From: an uncultured Saprospiraceae bacterium
GTDB lineage: Bacteria > Bacteroidota > Bacteroidia > Chitinophagales > Saprospiraceae
Direction of reading: 5' to 3'
Assembly (NCBI GenBank): GCA_937959095.1
Contig: CALGLY010000827.1
Location: 1-10,098 of the forward strand
DNA length: 10,098 nucleotides
The position numbers and the translations under genes were made by a program. The notes under the pieces are model-generated. The model was not told the origin of the DNA, ran no database searches, and saw only the letters and a program-made list of their open reading frames with translations. Below are positions 1 through 6,204 of the stretch, one piece after another. Positions within the stretch are counted from its first letter, which is position 1. Each line of letters starts with the position of its first letter.

Positions 1-1
1 T

Positions 2-73
2 ACTAATTACTTGGATTTTATATTAAGAGAACGCGAAAATACAACATCAGTTGCAAAATCTTATTCTGAATAG
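2..73 (+). CDS. C-terminal end of an unidentified protein, cut by the window edge
   Basis: This is the only rightward frame open from the window edge. It gives 23 codons ending in a TAG at 71-73, and the peptide ends ...RERENTTSVAKSYSE. Its mixed, polar composition looks like an ordinary protein C-terminus. It would converge on the leftward gene ending at 101, with a small hairpin between them. The fragment is too short to assign a family, and an open run of 23 codons can occur by chance, so this is a tentative call. Confidence 0.4.
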   Translation, partial: TNYLDFILRERENTTSVAKSYSE

Positions 74-86
74 CGAATTTTCGCTA
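71..86. terminator. Small hairpin between convergent gene ends
   Basis: TAGCGA (71-76) and TCGCTA (81-86) pair around a four-base loop. The hairpin overlaps the putative stop codon of the leftmost fragment and lies 14 bases past the stop of the leftward 93-residue gene. Neither side has a good T-tract, so it is at best a weak bidirectional terminator. Confidence 0.25.
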
Positions 87-100
87 AAAATATCTAGAAA

Positions 101-382
101 TTAGATAATCTCCTCAAATTCATCCTCCTCCGCAGGCGGCAAATAGCGACTTAGAGCAGCTACTTTGCTTTGGTGCATCTTTGCTAGGTGCTGTTCTACA
201 TCAGAAATGAAGTCCGCGTCCACTATCTTTTTGATATGGTCGATATTGGATATGTTGTTGCTTTCGCGAAATTTGTAGGTTTCTTCATACAGTCCCGACT
301 CAAACTTGACGGATAGACGGTTATTCATTTTGAAAACCGTGATTTTTAGATTCGGATGCTCGATATAGCCGATTATTCTCAT
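101..382 (-). CDS. Conserved hypothetical protein, 93 residues
   Basis: A small soluble protein with no signal peptide or membrane helix. The N-terminal half (about residues 1-40) alternates hydrophobic and polar residues and looks like a beta sheet. The middle (about 46-80) looks helical, and the tail is strongly acidic (PAEEDEFEEII). I recognise the general look of a conserved Bacteroidota protein but know no function, and no catalytic motif is visible. The start is the ATG whose complement lies at 380-382, preceded by TAAATA, the A-rich context common in this phylum. It is the last gene of the leftward block, 78 bases after the DUF2520 gene, with a GC-rich hairpin and repeats in that gap. 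It may be co-transcribed or may have its own promoter; none is evident. Confidence 0.8.
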   Translation of the reverse strand: MRIIGYIEHPNLKITVFKMNNRLSVKFESGLYEETYKFRESNNISNIDHIKKIVDADFISDVEQHLAKMHQSKVAALSRYLPPAEEDEFEEII

Positions 383-387
383 TATTT

Positions 388-457
388 AGATGTGAGACCT
401 GCCCGACGCGCGGAGCAGGCGTGTTTTAAGATGTGAGACAAGAAGTAATTCTCACAT
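388..457. repeat. GC-rich hairpin bracketed by 11-base direct repeats, plus a second inverted repeat
   Basis: AGATGTGAGAC occurs at 388-398 and again at 429-439. Between them is a GC-rich segment that folds by pairing CCTGC (398-402) with GCAGG (415-419). Just after it, ATGTGAGA (431-438) pairs with TCTCACAT (450-457). The whole block sits in the 78-base gap between two leftward genes. It could act as a transcription attenuator, or be a small inserted palindrome whose target was duplicated. The GC content of the insert differs sharply from its AT-rich surroundings. Confidence 0.6.
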
Positions 458-460
458 TTC

Positions 461-1228
461 CTACCGCATAATACTTTTCGTTAATAAGGTATATAGTTCT
501 TGCAGTTGCCTATCATATTGTAGATAGTCCAAATGCCGTTGAATGGTGCTTTCATCTTTTCGGACGGCAGGGCCAGTCTGTACTTTTCGTGGTTCGTGTG
601 CTTGTATTTTCAAAGCGGTTTCTAGCATGAGCGGGCGCAACAAATCGAAGGATAAGCCTTCTCGCTCGGTGATGTCGTGCGCAATAGTAGCCATGTGATT
701 GGAGAAATTATTGACAAAAACGGCTGCCACATGTAGTTTGGAGCGTTGTTCATCGGTGATGCGATATACATTCGGCGCAATGCGACGGGCGAGTGCTTCC
801 AATGCCTCGATATGCCGTGCTTGTGTAGCATCTACGCAAAGCGGCATAATTTCAAAGTTAGCAGATCGCGCTACCGAAAAAGTCTGCAAGGGATAAAAAA
901 CGCCATGATTCTGAAAAGCCGTAAATACCGTCTGCGGACAAGAACCTGAGGTATGGACGACCAATGCTGTTTCGGGAAGTTGCTTTGCTAAGGTTGCTTG
1001 CACCTTTTCTATAGCACTGTCCCAAACCGCCAATATATAGAGGTCTGCATCGGTACGAATAGCTGCTAAGGAATCGGTGTAGGCTGCATCAATAGATAGC
1101 CCCAAGCGCGTCGCCTTTTCTAGCTTCCTACTGAATACTTGCGCCACCTCTACGCCTACTTCATGGAAGCGTTTGCCTAAATGATAGCCTACATTGCCAC
1201 AGCCTATTATTATTACTTTTTGAATCAT
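461..1228 (-). CDS. Rossmann-fold NAD(P)-binding protein with DUF2520 domain
   Basis: This 255-residue cytosolic protein has two parts. Residues 1-120 form a Rossmann fold with the dinucleotide-binding loop GCGNVG at 9-14, a strand ending VFSR at 31-34, and the HTSGS segment at 92-96. Residues 120-255 match the helical DUF2520 domain, with KLHVAAVFVNNFSNHM at 164-179 and QTGPAVRKDESTIQRHL at 217-233. The architecture resembles the 6-phosphogluconate dehydrogenase and ketopantoate reductase superfamily and the F420-dependent NADP oxidoreductase-like proteins, so an NAD(P)-dependent reductase or dehydrogenase is likely. The substrate is unknown. It lies 82 bases downstream of ccmF and may be co-transcribed with it. 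The intervening gap contains an inverted repeat, so it could also be expressed separately. The start is the ATG preceded by CAATAT. The length is normal for the family. Confidence 0.9.
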   Translation of the reverse strand: MIQKVIIIGCGNVGYHLGKRFHEVGVEVAQVFSRKLEKATRLGLSIDAAYTDSLAAIRTDADLYILAVWDSAIEKVQATLAKQLPETALVVHTSGSCPQTVFTAFQNHGVFYPLQTFSVARSANFEIMPLCVDATQARHIEALEALARRIAPNVYRITDEQRSKLHVAAVFVNNFSNHMATIAHDITEREGLSFDLLRPLMLETALKIQAHEPRKVQTGPAVRKDESTIQRHLDYLQYDRQLQELYTLLTKSIMR

Positions 1229-1236
1229 ATATTGCT

Positions 1237-1326
1237 AATGGAGAATTGAAAATTAAAAAACCTGTCCGTATGGATGAATAATTCTGTTCTGCATTCTCAA
1301 TTTTCCATTTTTAATTTTCAATTCTC
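1237..1326. repeat. AT-rich inverted-repeat element, copy 1
   Basis: A perfect 19-base inverted repeat has arms at 1241-1259 and 1308-1326 and a 48-base spacer. The right side (1292-1323) matches 8690-8721 near the amidase gene at 28 of 32 positions, and the left side shares AATGGAGAATTGA (1237-1249 and 8609-8621). It fills the gap between the start of the DUF2520 gene and the end of ccmF. The right arm contains the ccmF stop codon and its last codons. Period-7 AATTGAAAAT-like units suggest slippage or a small mobile palindrome. Confidence 0.75.
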
Positions 1327-4142
1327 TTCTGCCACATACTGAAAAACAAACCAAGCAGCATCACGACAGAACCCAACCAAAACAAATTGATACCCTGAAA
1401 CTCAATTGCTTGTAATACGATATAATCTGAGCGTGGGGAATCGGTAGTGATTGCTAAGGGAATGCGTGTATTGACGGTATTTTGTTTTGCAAGCATGATT
1501 TCCATACTTTCCGTTTTCGGGTCGATGGACGCAAAGCGTAAATGCAGTCCTAAATCTGCTACTTCATCCTTTAAGTTGAAAGGACGATTTCCGCGTATTA
1601 GATAGAGTGGTTTTGCTTCATATTTATCATCTATACCTATTATAGCACTCACCGCAATATCGCCTTCTTCCCTATCATAAGCAGGATGCGCAGGATTTTT
1701 ATCGAAGCCGATGAAAGTCAGTTTATGCCCTTTATATTGGAAGCTTTCGCCTTGCTTGATGCTGAACGTTTCATATTCCAAATCGCTTTCTGCTACAAAA
1801 AGGCGATCAAAAATAGTTTCGTCTATCTTGATTTTGGTTGTTAGTGCATTCACTTTATCTGGGAAGGAATACAAAAATTGCCCGCGCAAAACTAATATTG
1901 GATTGGCATAATAGACCGAATCTTCAAAGCTTACTCTCACTTTTGCACCTATCGTGAGGTCGCCTTCTTCGGCTACATAATCAATATGTGTCGCGTTTTG
2001 CTTCTTCACTTCTAGGATTTCTGCCTGATAAGTCCGCACAATAGCAGTATCTAAATTATCAAGCTTAATCGTATCAAAAAGTGGGAATACTTCTCCAATC
2101 TCCACATCGAAAGCAGTGTATTCTAGGCTGTCCTCTACCGTTTTTGCGTATTCAGGATCTATTTCCTCCTTCGATAGCGAGGTGATATGCGTGAAGACAT
2201 CTTTCGCTAAATAGTGCTTGGTAGCAGGATTGGTATAGTCAATTTTTGTAAAGTCTTTGCTGTATAAAATATTCGGATCGAGCATGAACTCTTCGGTTAC
2301 ATTGCCTGCTTCGTCGCGCTGCTTAAAGTTCAGATAAAATGTTCGAATATGCTTCTCCGTTTCATCGCTTACATAAGTGACTTCATAGTCATCCATGAAG
2401 GTCTTATTGTTTTTGAGTAATACGATATTTTTCTTGAATGTCTCAGTGGTTGCGCCCTCAAATAAGCCTTGCATCGCAAAAGGATCACTTGAAATTACGG
2501 TTTTATTCAGGCTAGAAGCCAATACTCCAATTATCATCACTCCGAAACCAATATGCGATAAGGCTGCACCAACGGCTTTTTTATTGCCTTTGGAAAAGGA
2601 AATAAAGGAGTCCAAATTCGAGACTATCGCGAATAAGCAAGTAGCCAACAAGACGGTATATTGCCAAGAGTGTAGATTTATCCAAAGTGAAAATAGGTAG
2701 GTGAGTACTGCGGTAATTGCAAGGGCAATGCCTAAATGCGTCGCAAACCTTCGAGCATATTTTCCAAAATTTACTTCGCGATAGCGTAAATATTGCGCGA
2801 TACCCGAAAGCGAAGCAATGAAGACTGCAATCCAAAGCTGATACTTATTATAGTGTACATTGGCATCATCTATCACAATACCTTCAAAAACAGGATCGAA
2901 GACTTGGCGAATTTTATTGTAAATCGGCAAAGAAGTAGAACCCGTAATGAGTATCGAAGAGAAAAGTAGCACCAAAGTCCCAATGAACATCCAAAATTCG
3001 CGAGAAGGCGTAGCTTCTTCTTTCACAGGACTTGGAATGGATTTACTTCTAATTGCAAATAGCCCAAAACCCAATATGAAAAAGGTAGACATCAGGATAA
3101 TCAACTGTGTCTCTAGCCCCATTTCTGTGAAGGCATGCACCGAAGTTTCGCCTAGTGCGCCACTACGGGTCAAGAAGGTAGAATAGAGGACAAAAAGAAA
3201 GGTCAGGATGTAAAAAATATAGGAAGTCCGCACGGAATGCCCCGTTGCATTCGCAATGAGATTGGAATGGATACCTGCCAATAGAATCAACCAAGGAACA
3301 AGCGATGCATTCTCCACAGGATCACATGCCCAATAGCCACCAAAATTGAGTGCTTCATACGCCCACGCGCCACCCATAAGGATACCCGTGCCGAGGATGC
3401 CTGCACTGAAGAGCGACCAACGCAAGGCGGGTTTCAGCCATGCTTTGTGCTGCTTCGTCCAAAGTCCTGCAATAGCAAAACAAAATGGCACTACCGTAGA
3501 GGCAAAACCTAGAAACAAAGTCGGTGGATGAATCGTCATCCAATAATTTTGTAGCGCAGGATTCAGTCCGTTGCCTTTCACGAGACTCAAATAGTCCGCA
3601 TTATTGAAGATGGGGGCGTTCATCGTTTCGCGGAGCAGTAACAGTGGGCTACTTCCTACGCGCAGTTCTTCGGTGACGTATAACCCCAAAATCATGCTGC
3701 CTAAAATGACTTGCACCAAGGCTAGGACAGATAGGGTAGGGGCTTCCCATTTTTTGGCGGTCACCATAAGTATCATGCCTAGCACAATATGCCAAAACAT
3801 CCAAAGCAAGAAACTCCCTTCTTGTCCTTCCCAAAAGGCAGAAAAAATATATCGAAGGGGCAAATCTTCGGATACATGCGCTTGCACATACTGATATTCG
3901 TAGTGCTGATTGAGCATGATATAAAAAATGATACCAATGACTACGAAAATGCCCAAACCATGCGCCACAAAAGCAGATCGCCCGATGAAAAGCCAATTGT
4001 CGGCTTCGGAGGTATCCTGCTTTTGTGTCGCAAAATAGTAGGCTACGGCAGCTAGACTACTCGCCACAAAGGCGAATAAAGCGGCGATTTGCCCGATTTG
4101 CCCTGGCAATAAATGTTCTCCTATATATTGTATACTGTCCAT
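1311..4142 (-). CDS. ccmF: CcmF-type cytochrome c haem lyase (CcmF/CcsA family), long form
   Basis: This polytopic inner-membrane protein of 943 residues belongs to the haem-handling CcmC/CcmF/CcsA superfamily. CcmF takes haem from CcmE and joins it to CxxCH motifs of apocytochrome c outside the membrane. The four family histidines are present: His205 (TIHPP), His292 (AGIHS), His336 (SVHAF) and His530 (SHIGF). The periplasmic haem-binding WWD segment is at about 266-284 (NFGGYWACDPVENASLVPW). The tryptophan normally preceding the Asp is Cys273 here, and the first tryptophan is Phe267. Many helices fill residues 15-545. A soluble region of about 360 residues follows, then a last helix near 918-937. 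E. coli CcmF is about 650 residues, so the C-terminal region is greatly expanded. It contains no cysteine. The start ATG is preceded by AAAGAAG. The gene lies 87 bases after ccmE, and its last codons overlap an inverted-repeat arm. Confidence 0.95.
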   Translation of the reverse strand: MDSIQYIGEHLLPGQIGQIAALFAFVASSLAAVAYYFATQKQDTSEADNWLFIGRSAFVAHGLGIFVVIGIIFYIMLNQHYEYQYVQAHVSEDLPLRYIFSAFWEGQEGSFLLWMFWHIVLGMILMVTAKKWEAPTLSVLALVQVILGSMILGLYVTEELRVGSSPLLLLRETMNAPIFNNADYLSLVKGNGLNPALQNYWMTIHPPTLFLGFASTVVPFCFAIAGLWTKQHKAWLKPALRWSLFSAGILGTGILMGGAWAYEALNFGGYWACDPVENASLVPWLILLAGIHSNLIANATGHSVRTSYIFYILTFLFVLYSTFLTRSGALGETSVHAFTEMGLETQLIILMSTFFILGFGLFAIRSKSIPSPVKEEATPSREFWMFIGTLVLLFSSILITGSTSLPIYNKIRQVFDPVFEGIVIDDANVHYNKYQLWIAVFIASLSGIAQYLRYREVNFGKYARRFATHLGIALAITAVLTYLFSLWINLHSWQYTVLLATCLFAIVSNLDSFISFSKGNKKAVGAALSHIGFGVMIIGVLASSLNKTVISSDPFAMQGLFEGATTETFKKNIVLLKNNKTFMDDYEVTYVSDETEKHIRTFYLNFKQRDEAGNVTEEFMLDPNILYSKDFTKIDYTNPATKHYLAKDVFTHITSLSKEEIDPEYAKTVEDSLEYTAFDVEIGEVFPLFDTIKLDNLDTAIVRTYQAEILEVKKQNATHIDYVAEEGDLTIGAKVRVSFEDSVYYANPILVLRGQFLYSFPDKVNALTTKIKIDETIFDRLFVAESDLEYETFSIKQGESFQYKGHKLTFIGFDKNPAHPAYDREEGDIAVSAIIGIDDKYEAKPLYLIRGNRPFNLKDEVADLGLHLRFASIDPKTESMEIMLAKQNTVNTRIPLAITTDSPRSDYIVLQAIEFQGINLFWLGSVVMLLGLFFSMWQKRIEN

Positions 4143-4182
4143 TCTTCTTTAGATTTGTTGGTTGTGGTGAGCCTGATGAAAG

Positions 4183-4237
4183 TTGTTGATAATTCAACAA
4201 TTTCACCCTTTTCAACAGCATCAACAATTTTACCCTT
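4183..4237. repeat. Imperfect 27-base-period direct repeat and small hairpin between ccmE and ccmF
   Basis: A 17-base unit, TCAACAATTT(C/T)ACCCTT, occurs at 4194-4210 and 4221-4237 with one difference. The second copy covers the ccmE stop codon. TTGTTGA (4183-4189) also pairs with TCAACAA (4194-4200) around a four-base loop. In the leftward transcript this would form a small hairpin upstream of the ccmF start and might tune ccmF translation. That function is inference. Confidence 0.5.
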
Positions 4238-4625
4238 GCGCTCCTTTGATATAAACTTCTTCGTCTTTGTATTTGGATGGGCATTTCATTAGCATATCTG
4301 ATGCCACGAATTCCTCTCCTTTCATTTTACCTGTAATTACGATTTGCTCCGACAATTCAAAATCACGTGGTTTTTCAGCTAGTAGCACCACTTTTTTCTC
4401 CAAGCCATCGTTATCCTTCACATAAAAGCTGAAATAATTCGGATCTTTGCCTGGGTCGTAGTACATTTCTTTATCCTTCGATAATTGTCCTACTACTTTC
4501 ACTTTTTTACCCGATAGACTCGCGTCCATAAAGGTAGAATAGGTACTCATATCGTCCGAAGCCGTAGTCAATAACCAAATTGCTACGCCTATCATGGCAA
4601 TTAAAACAACAGATAATTTTTTCAT
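4230..4625 (-). CDS. ccmE: Cytochrome c maturation haem chaperone CcmE, CxxxY variant
   Basis: This 131-residue membrane-anchored periplasmic protein binds haem covalently and passes it to CcmF. Residues 4-21 form one N-terminal membrane anchor. Residues about 36-113 form the beta-barrel (OB-like) domain, including VVGQL (44-48) and the closing segment QIVITGKMKGEEFVASDMLM (94-113). Classical CcmE attaches haem through the His of an HxxxY motif. Here the equivalent site reads KCPSKY, giving Cys115 and Tyr119. This is the CxxxY type known from some anaerobic bacteria and archaea, where it is linked to a modified System I lacking CcmH. The tail after Tyr119 is short. The start is the ATG with a basic MKK before the anchor. 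It is the first gene of the leftward block, divergent from the FtsE-like gene, so its promoter should lie in 4626-4897. I found no consensus match there on this strand. Confidence 0.93.
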   Translation of the reverse strand: MKKLSVVLIAMIGVAIWLLTTASDDMSTYSTFMDASLSGKKVKVVGQLSKDKEMYYDPGKDPNYFSFYVKDNDGLEKKVVLLAEKPRDFELSEQIVITGKMKGEEFVASDMLMKCPSKYKDEEVYIKGAQG

Positions 4626-4681
4626 GCTATGTGATTTTTAAAAACCATGTAAGGGATATAAGTACATTTAAGTTTTTATTT

Positions 4682-4719
4682 AAATCGCTTTGCGATTTTT
4701 ATTCTATGTGCTTCTATGT
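4682..4719. repeat. Small palindrome and tandem 10-base unit in the divergent intergenic region
   Basis: AAATCGC (4682-4688) pairs with GCGATTT (4692-4698) around three bases. It is followed by TTCTATGT at 4702-4709, repeated at 4712-4719 with a period of 10. The 272-base gap 4626-4897 between the divergent ccmE and ftsE-like genes is otherwise AT-rich, with no ORF I would support. Reiterated CTATGT units are, from memory, common filler between Bacteroidota genes. Confidence 0.4.
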
Positions 4720-4822
4720 CTTATATGGTTCAATATTCCGCAAAAGTGCTTTAATTTGAACGAATAAACCATCAAAACTATGTCATTTTGAGGATGACTT
4801 TTATACAATCCAAATGATTATG

Positions 4823-4830
4823 TACTTTCG
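4823..4830 (+). promoter_or_regulatory. Possible Bacteroidota -7 element upstream of the FtsE-like gene
   Basis: TACTTTCG resembles the Bacteroidota -7 consensus TAnnTTTG with one change. It lies 67 bases before the ATG at 4898. The -33 region at the expected spacing has only a T-rich run rather than TTTG, so support is partial. Confidence 0.35.
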
Positions 4831-4897
4831 CGTTCTGAAAGTTTTTAAGAGATAGAACAATCTCATATCTCATATCCAGTATCTTACATCTAAAAAG

Positions 4898-5584
4898 ATG
4901 AATAATACCGTCGTCCAAATAAGCGATGCAAATATATATCAAGGAGAGCATTTGGTACTGCAATCTGTCAATATGAATTTGGCAAAGGGCGAATTTACCT
5001 ATCTCATTGGTAAAACAGGCAGCGGAAAGTCGAGCTTTTTGAAGACTTTGTATGCTGCTTTGCCCCTTAATCACGGGCAAGGGCATGTCGTAGGGTTTGA
5101 TTTGCGGACACTGAACCGCAAAACAGTTCCTTTGCTGCGTCGGAAATTAGGTATGGTTTTTCAGGATTTCAACCTATTGCCCGACCGAACGGTCTATGAT
5201 AATTTACAATTCGTACTTCGCGCTACAGGTTGGAAGGATAAAGTGCAGATCCATAAGCGGATTTATACCATGCTAGAACAAGTAGACTTGAAAGGGCAAG
5301 AAAATCGAATGCCGCACACGCTTTCTGGCGGGGAACAACAGCGGGTAGTGATCGCTCGTGCTTTGCTCAATGATCCCGCTATTATCTTGGCAGATGAGCC
5401 AACAGGTAATTTAGATCCAGATACTGCGGATGATATTTTACTCTTGCTGCGCAATCTTGCACAACAGCATGATACGGCGGTTTTGTTTGCTACGCATGAT
5501 TACCGCGTTTTGCAAAATTTCCCTGCGCGTATTATTCGTTGCAAGGATAAACGCCTCTTTGGAGAGGAAGATATTATCATGTAA
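4898..5584 (+). CDS. ftsE: FtsE-like ABC transporter ATP-binding protein
   Basis: This 228-residue cytosolic ATPase has every motif needed for activity: Walker [10 protein letters not shown] at 38-46, Q-loop Gln89 in [16 protein letters not shown], signature LSGGEQQR at 142-149, Walker [10 protein letters not shown] at 162-170, and switch His200 in FATHD. The length, and the [12 protein letters not shown] segment after the Q-loop, fit FtsE. FtsE pairs with the membrane protein FtsX to activate peptidoglycan hydrolases at the division site. No ftsX lies next to it here, so a LolD- or MacB-like ATPase with a distant partner cannot be excluded. The start is the ATG at 4898 in an A-rich context. 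A possible promoter lies 67 bases upstream. It is divergent from ccmE, and 103 bases with a new consensus promoter separate it from the next gene. Confidence 0.85.
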   Translation: MNNTVVQISDANIYQGEHLVLQSVNMNLAKGEFTYLIGKTGSGKSSFLKTLYAALPLNHGQGHVVGFDLRTLNRKTVPLLRRKLGMVFQDFNLLPDRTVYDNLQFVLRATGWKDKVQIHKRIYTMLEQVDLKGQENRMPHTLSGGEQQRVVIARALLNDPAIILADEPTGNLDPDTADDILLLLRNLAQQHDTAVLFATHDYRVLQNFPARIIRCKDKRLFGEEDIIM

Positions 5585-5628
5585 AATCGCTCAGTTGTCG
5601 GTTGAAACCAGCCATTCGGCAGATTTTA

Positions 5629-5658
5629 TTGGTGACTAGAAGGGTTTAGGTATCTTTG
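5629..5658 (+). promoter_or_regulatory. Consensus Bacteroidota promoter for the three-gene envelope cassette
   Basis: TTG at 5629-5631, within ATTGG, is followed by exactly 19 bases and then TATCTTTG at 5651-5658. The second element matches TAnnTTTG perfectly and the spacing is the usual one for the primary sigma factor of this phylum. Transcription should begin near 5665, giving a leader of about 20 bases before the start at 5688. Confidence 0.75.
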
Positions 5659-5687
5659 TGGAGGTAATAAATTAAACCAATTATGCT

Positions 5688-6203
5688 ATGAGTAAAGCAA
5701 AGCTAATAAAACGCCTAGAATGGTATTATCCTACCGAGCGATTTCATGCCTTTGGGACGTTTCCATTCATAGTCGTGTGTTTGCTTTTTTATAACTCGGT
5801 TCAAGATATTTTGTTTTTAATTTATGGGCTACTTGCCTGTATTTTTATACTCTATCAAGGACAGCACTATTGGAAATTGAAACTTTATCGTCTGACGAAT
5901 AAAGTTTTTGGGCAACAAAAAAATCTTAATTTCTTTAGGCGTTCTAAAAAGATAAATTTGTATTTAATTATCTTGATGCCTTTAGTTTTTTTGGTGCAGT
6001 TGTATCTTTCAGATTGGACAATTAAGCCAGAGAATTTATTACTATGGGCTATTCTGGCGAATGTTTTTGCGATACTGGAACATATCAATTATTATTTTAT
6101 CCAGTTGAGTATAGACAATGCAGCAGATGTCAATTATGTACGAACGCATAAGCGACTTAAAAAAGCAAGTTTAGCAAAGGATTTGCGAGATAATGAAATA
6201 TAA
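5688..6203 (+). CDS. Uncharacterised four-helix membrane protein
   Basis: This 171-residue integral membrane protein has four predicted helices at about 19-37, 40-57, 90-108 and 115-133. Basic cytoplasmic stretches lie before the first helix (KAKLIKRLEW), between the second and third (about 60-89), and after the last (RTHKRLKKASLAKDLR, 152-167). The segment ILEHINYYFIQLSIDN (129-144) looks like a conserved core of a Bacteroidota family that I remember only as hypothetical. No catalytic motif is apparent. Its stop lies one base before the lipoprotein start, so the genes are translationally linked. The start at 5688 is chosen because the earlier ATG at 5683 reads ATG CTA TGA, a two-codon frame that ends by overlapping this start. 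A consensus promoter precedes it. Confidence 0.85.
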   Translation: MSKAKLIKRLEWYYPTERFHAFGTFPFIVVCLLFYNSVQDILFLIYGLLACIFILYQGQHYWKLKLYRLTNKVFGQQKNLNFFRRSKKINLYLIILMPLVFLVQLYLSDWTIKPENLLLWAILANVFAILEHINYYFIQLSIDNAADVNYVRTHKRLKKASLAKDLRDNEI

Positions 6204-6204
6204 G

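Noticed and set aside
388..457. CRISPR-like repeats
   Set aside because: There are only two 11-base copies, with no regular repeat-spacer pattern and no cas genes.
853..860. Leftward TAACTTTG, a perfect -7 promoter match inside the DUF2520 gene
   Set aside because: No TTG lies at the required 19-21 base spacing upstream on that strand, and it is inside coding sequence; a chance match is likely.
1260..1307. Possible promoter in the spacer of repeat copy 1, by analogy with copy 2
   Set aside because: On the leftward strand only a degenerate TATTCATC is found, and at the wrong spacing, so it does not meet the consensus.
3649..3996. Leftward 115-codon open frame inside ccmF
   Set aside because: It is in a different frame of a strongly supported gene, and its His/Arg/Cys-rich composition is typical of a shadow frame.
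4057..4284. Leftward 75-codon open frame across the ccmE-ccmF gap
   Set aside because: It overlaps the ends of two well-supported genes in another frame and has a repetitive, basic composition (VKLLMLLKRVKLL) caused by the direct repeat.
4778..5086. Leftward 102-codon frame covering the ftsE-like start
   Set aside because: It covers the Walker A region of the FtsE-like gene on the opposite strand and has no recognisable motif; AT-rich upstream sequence explains the open run.
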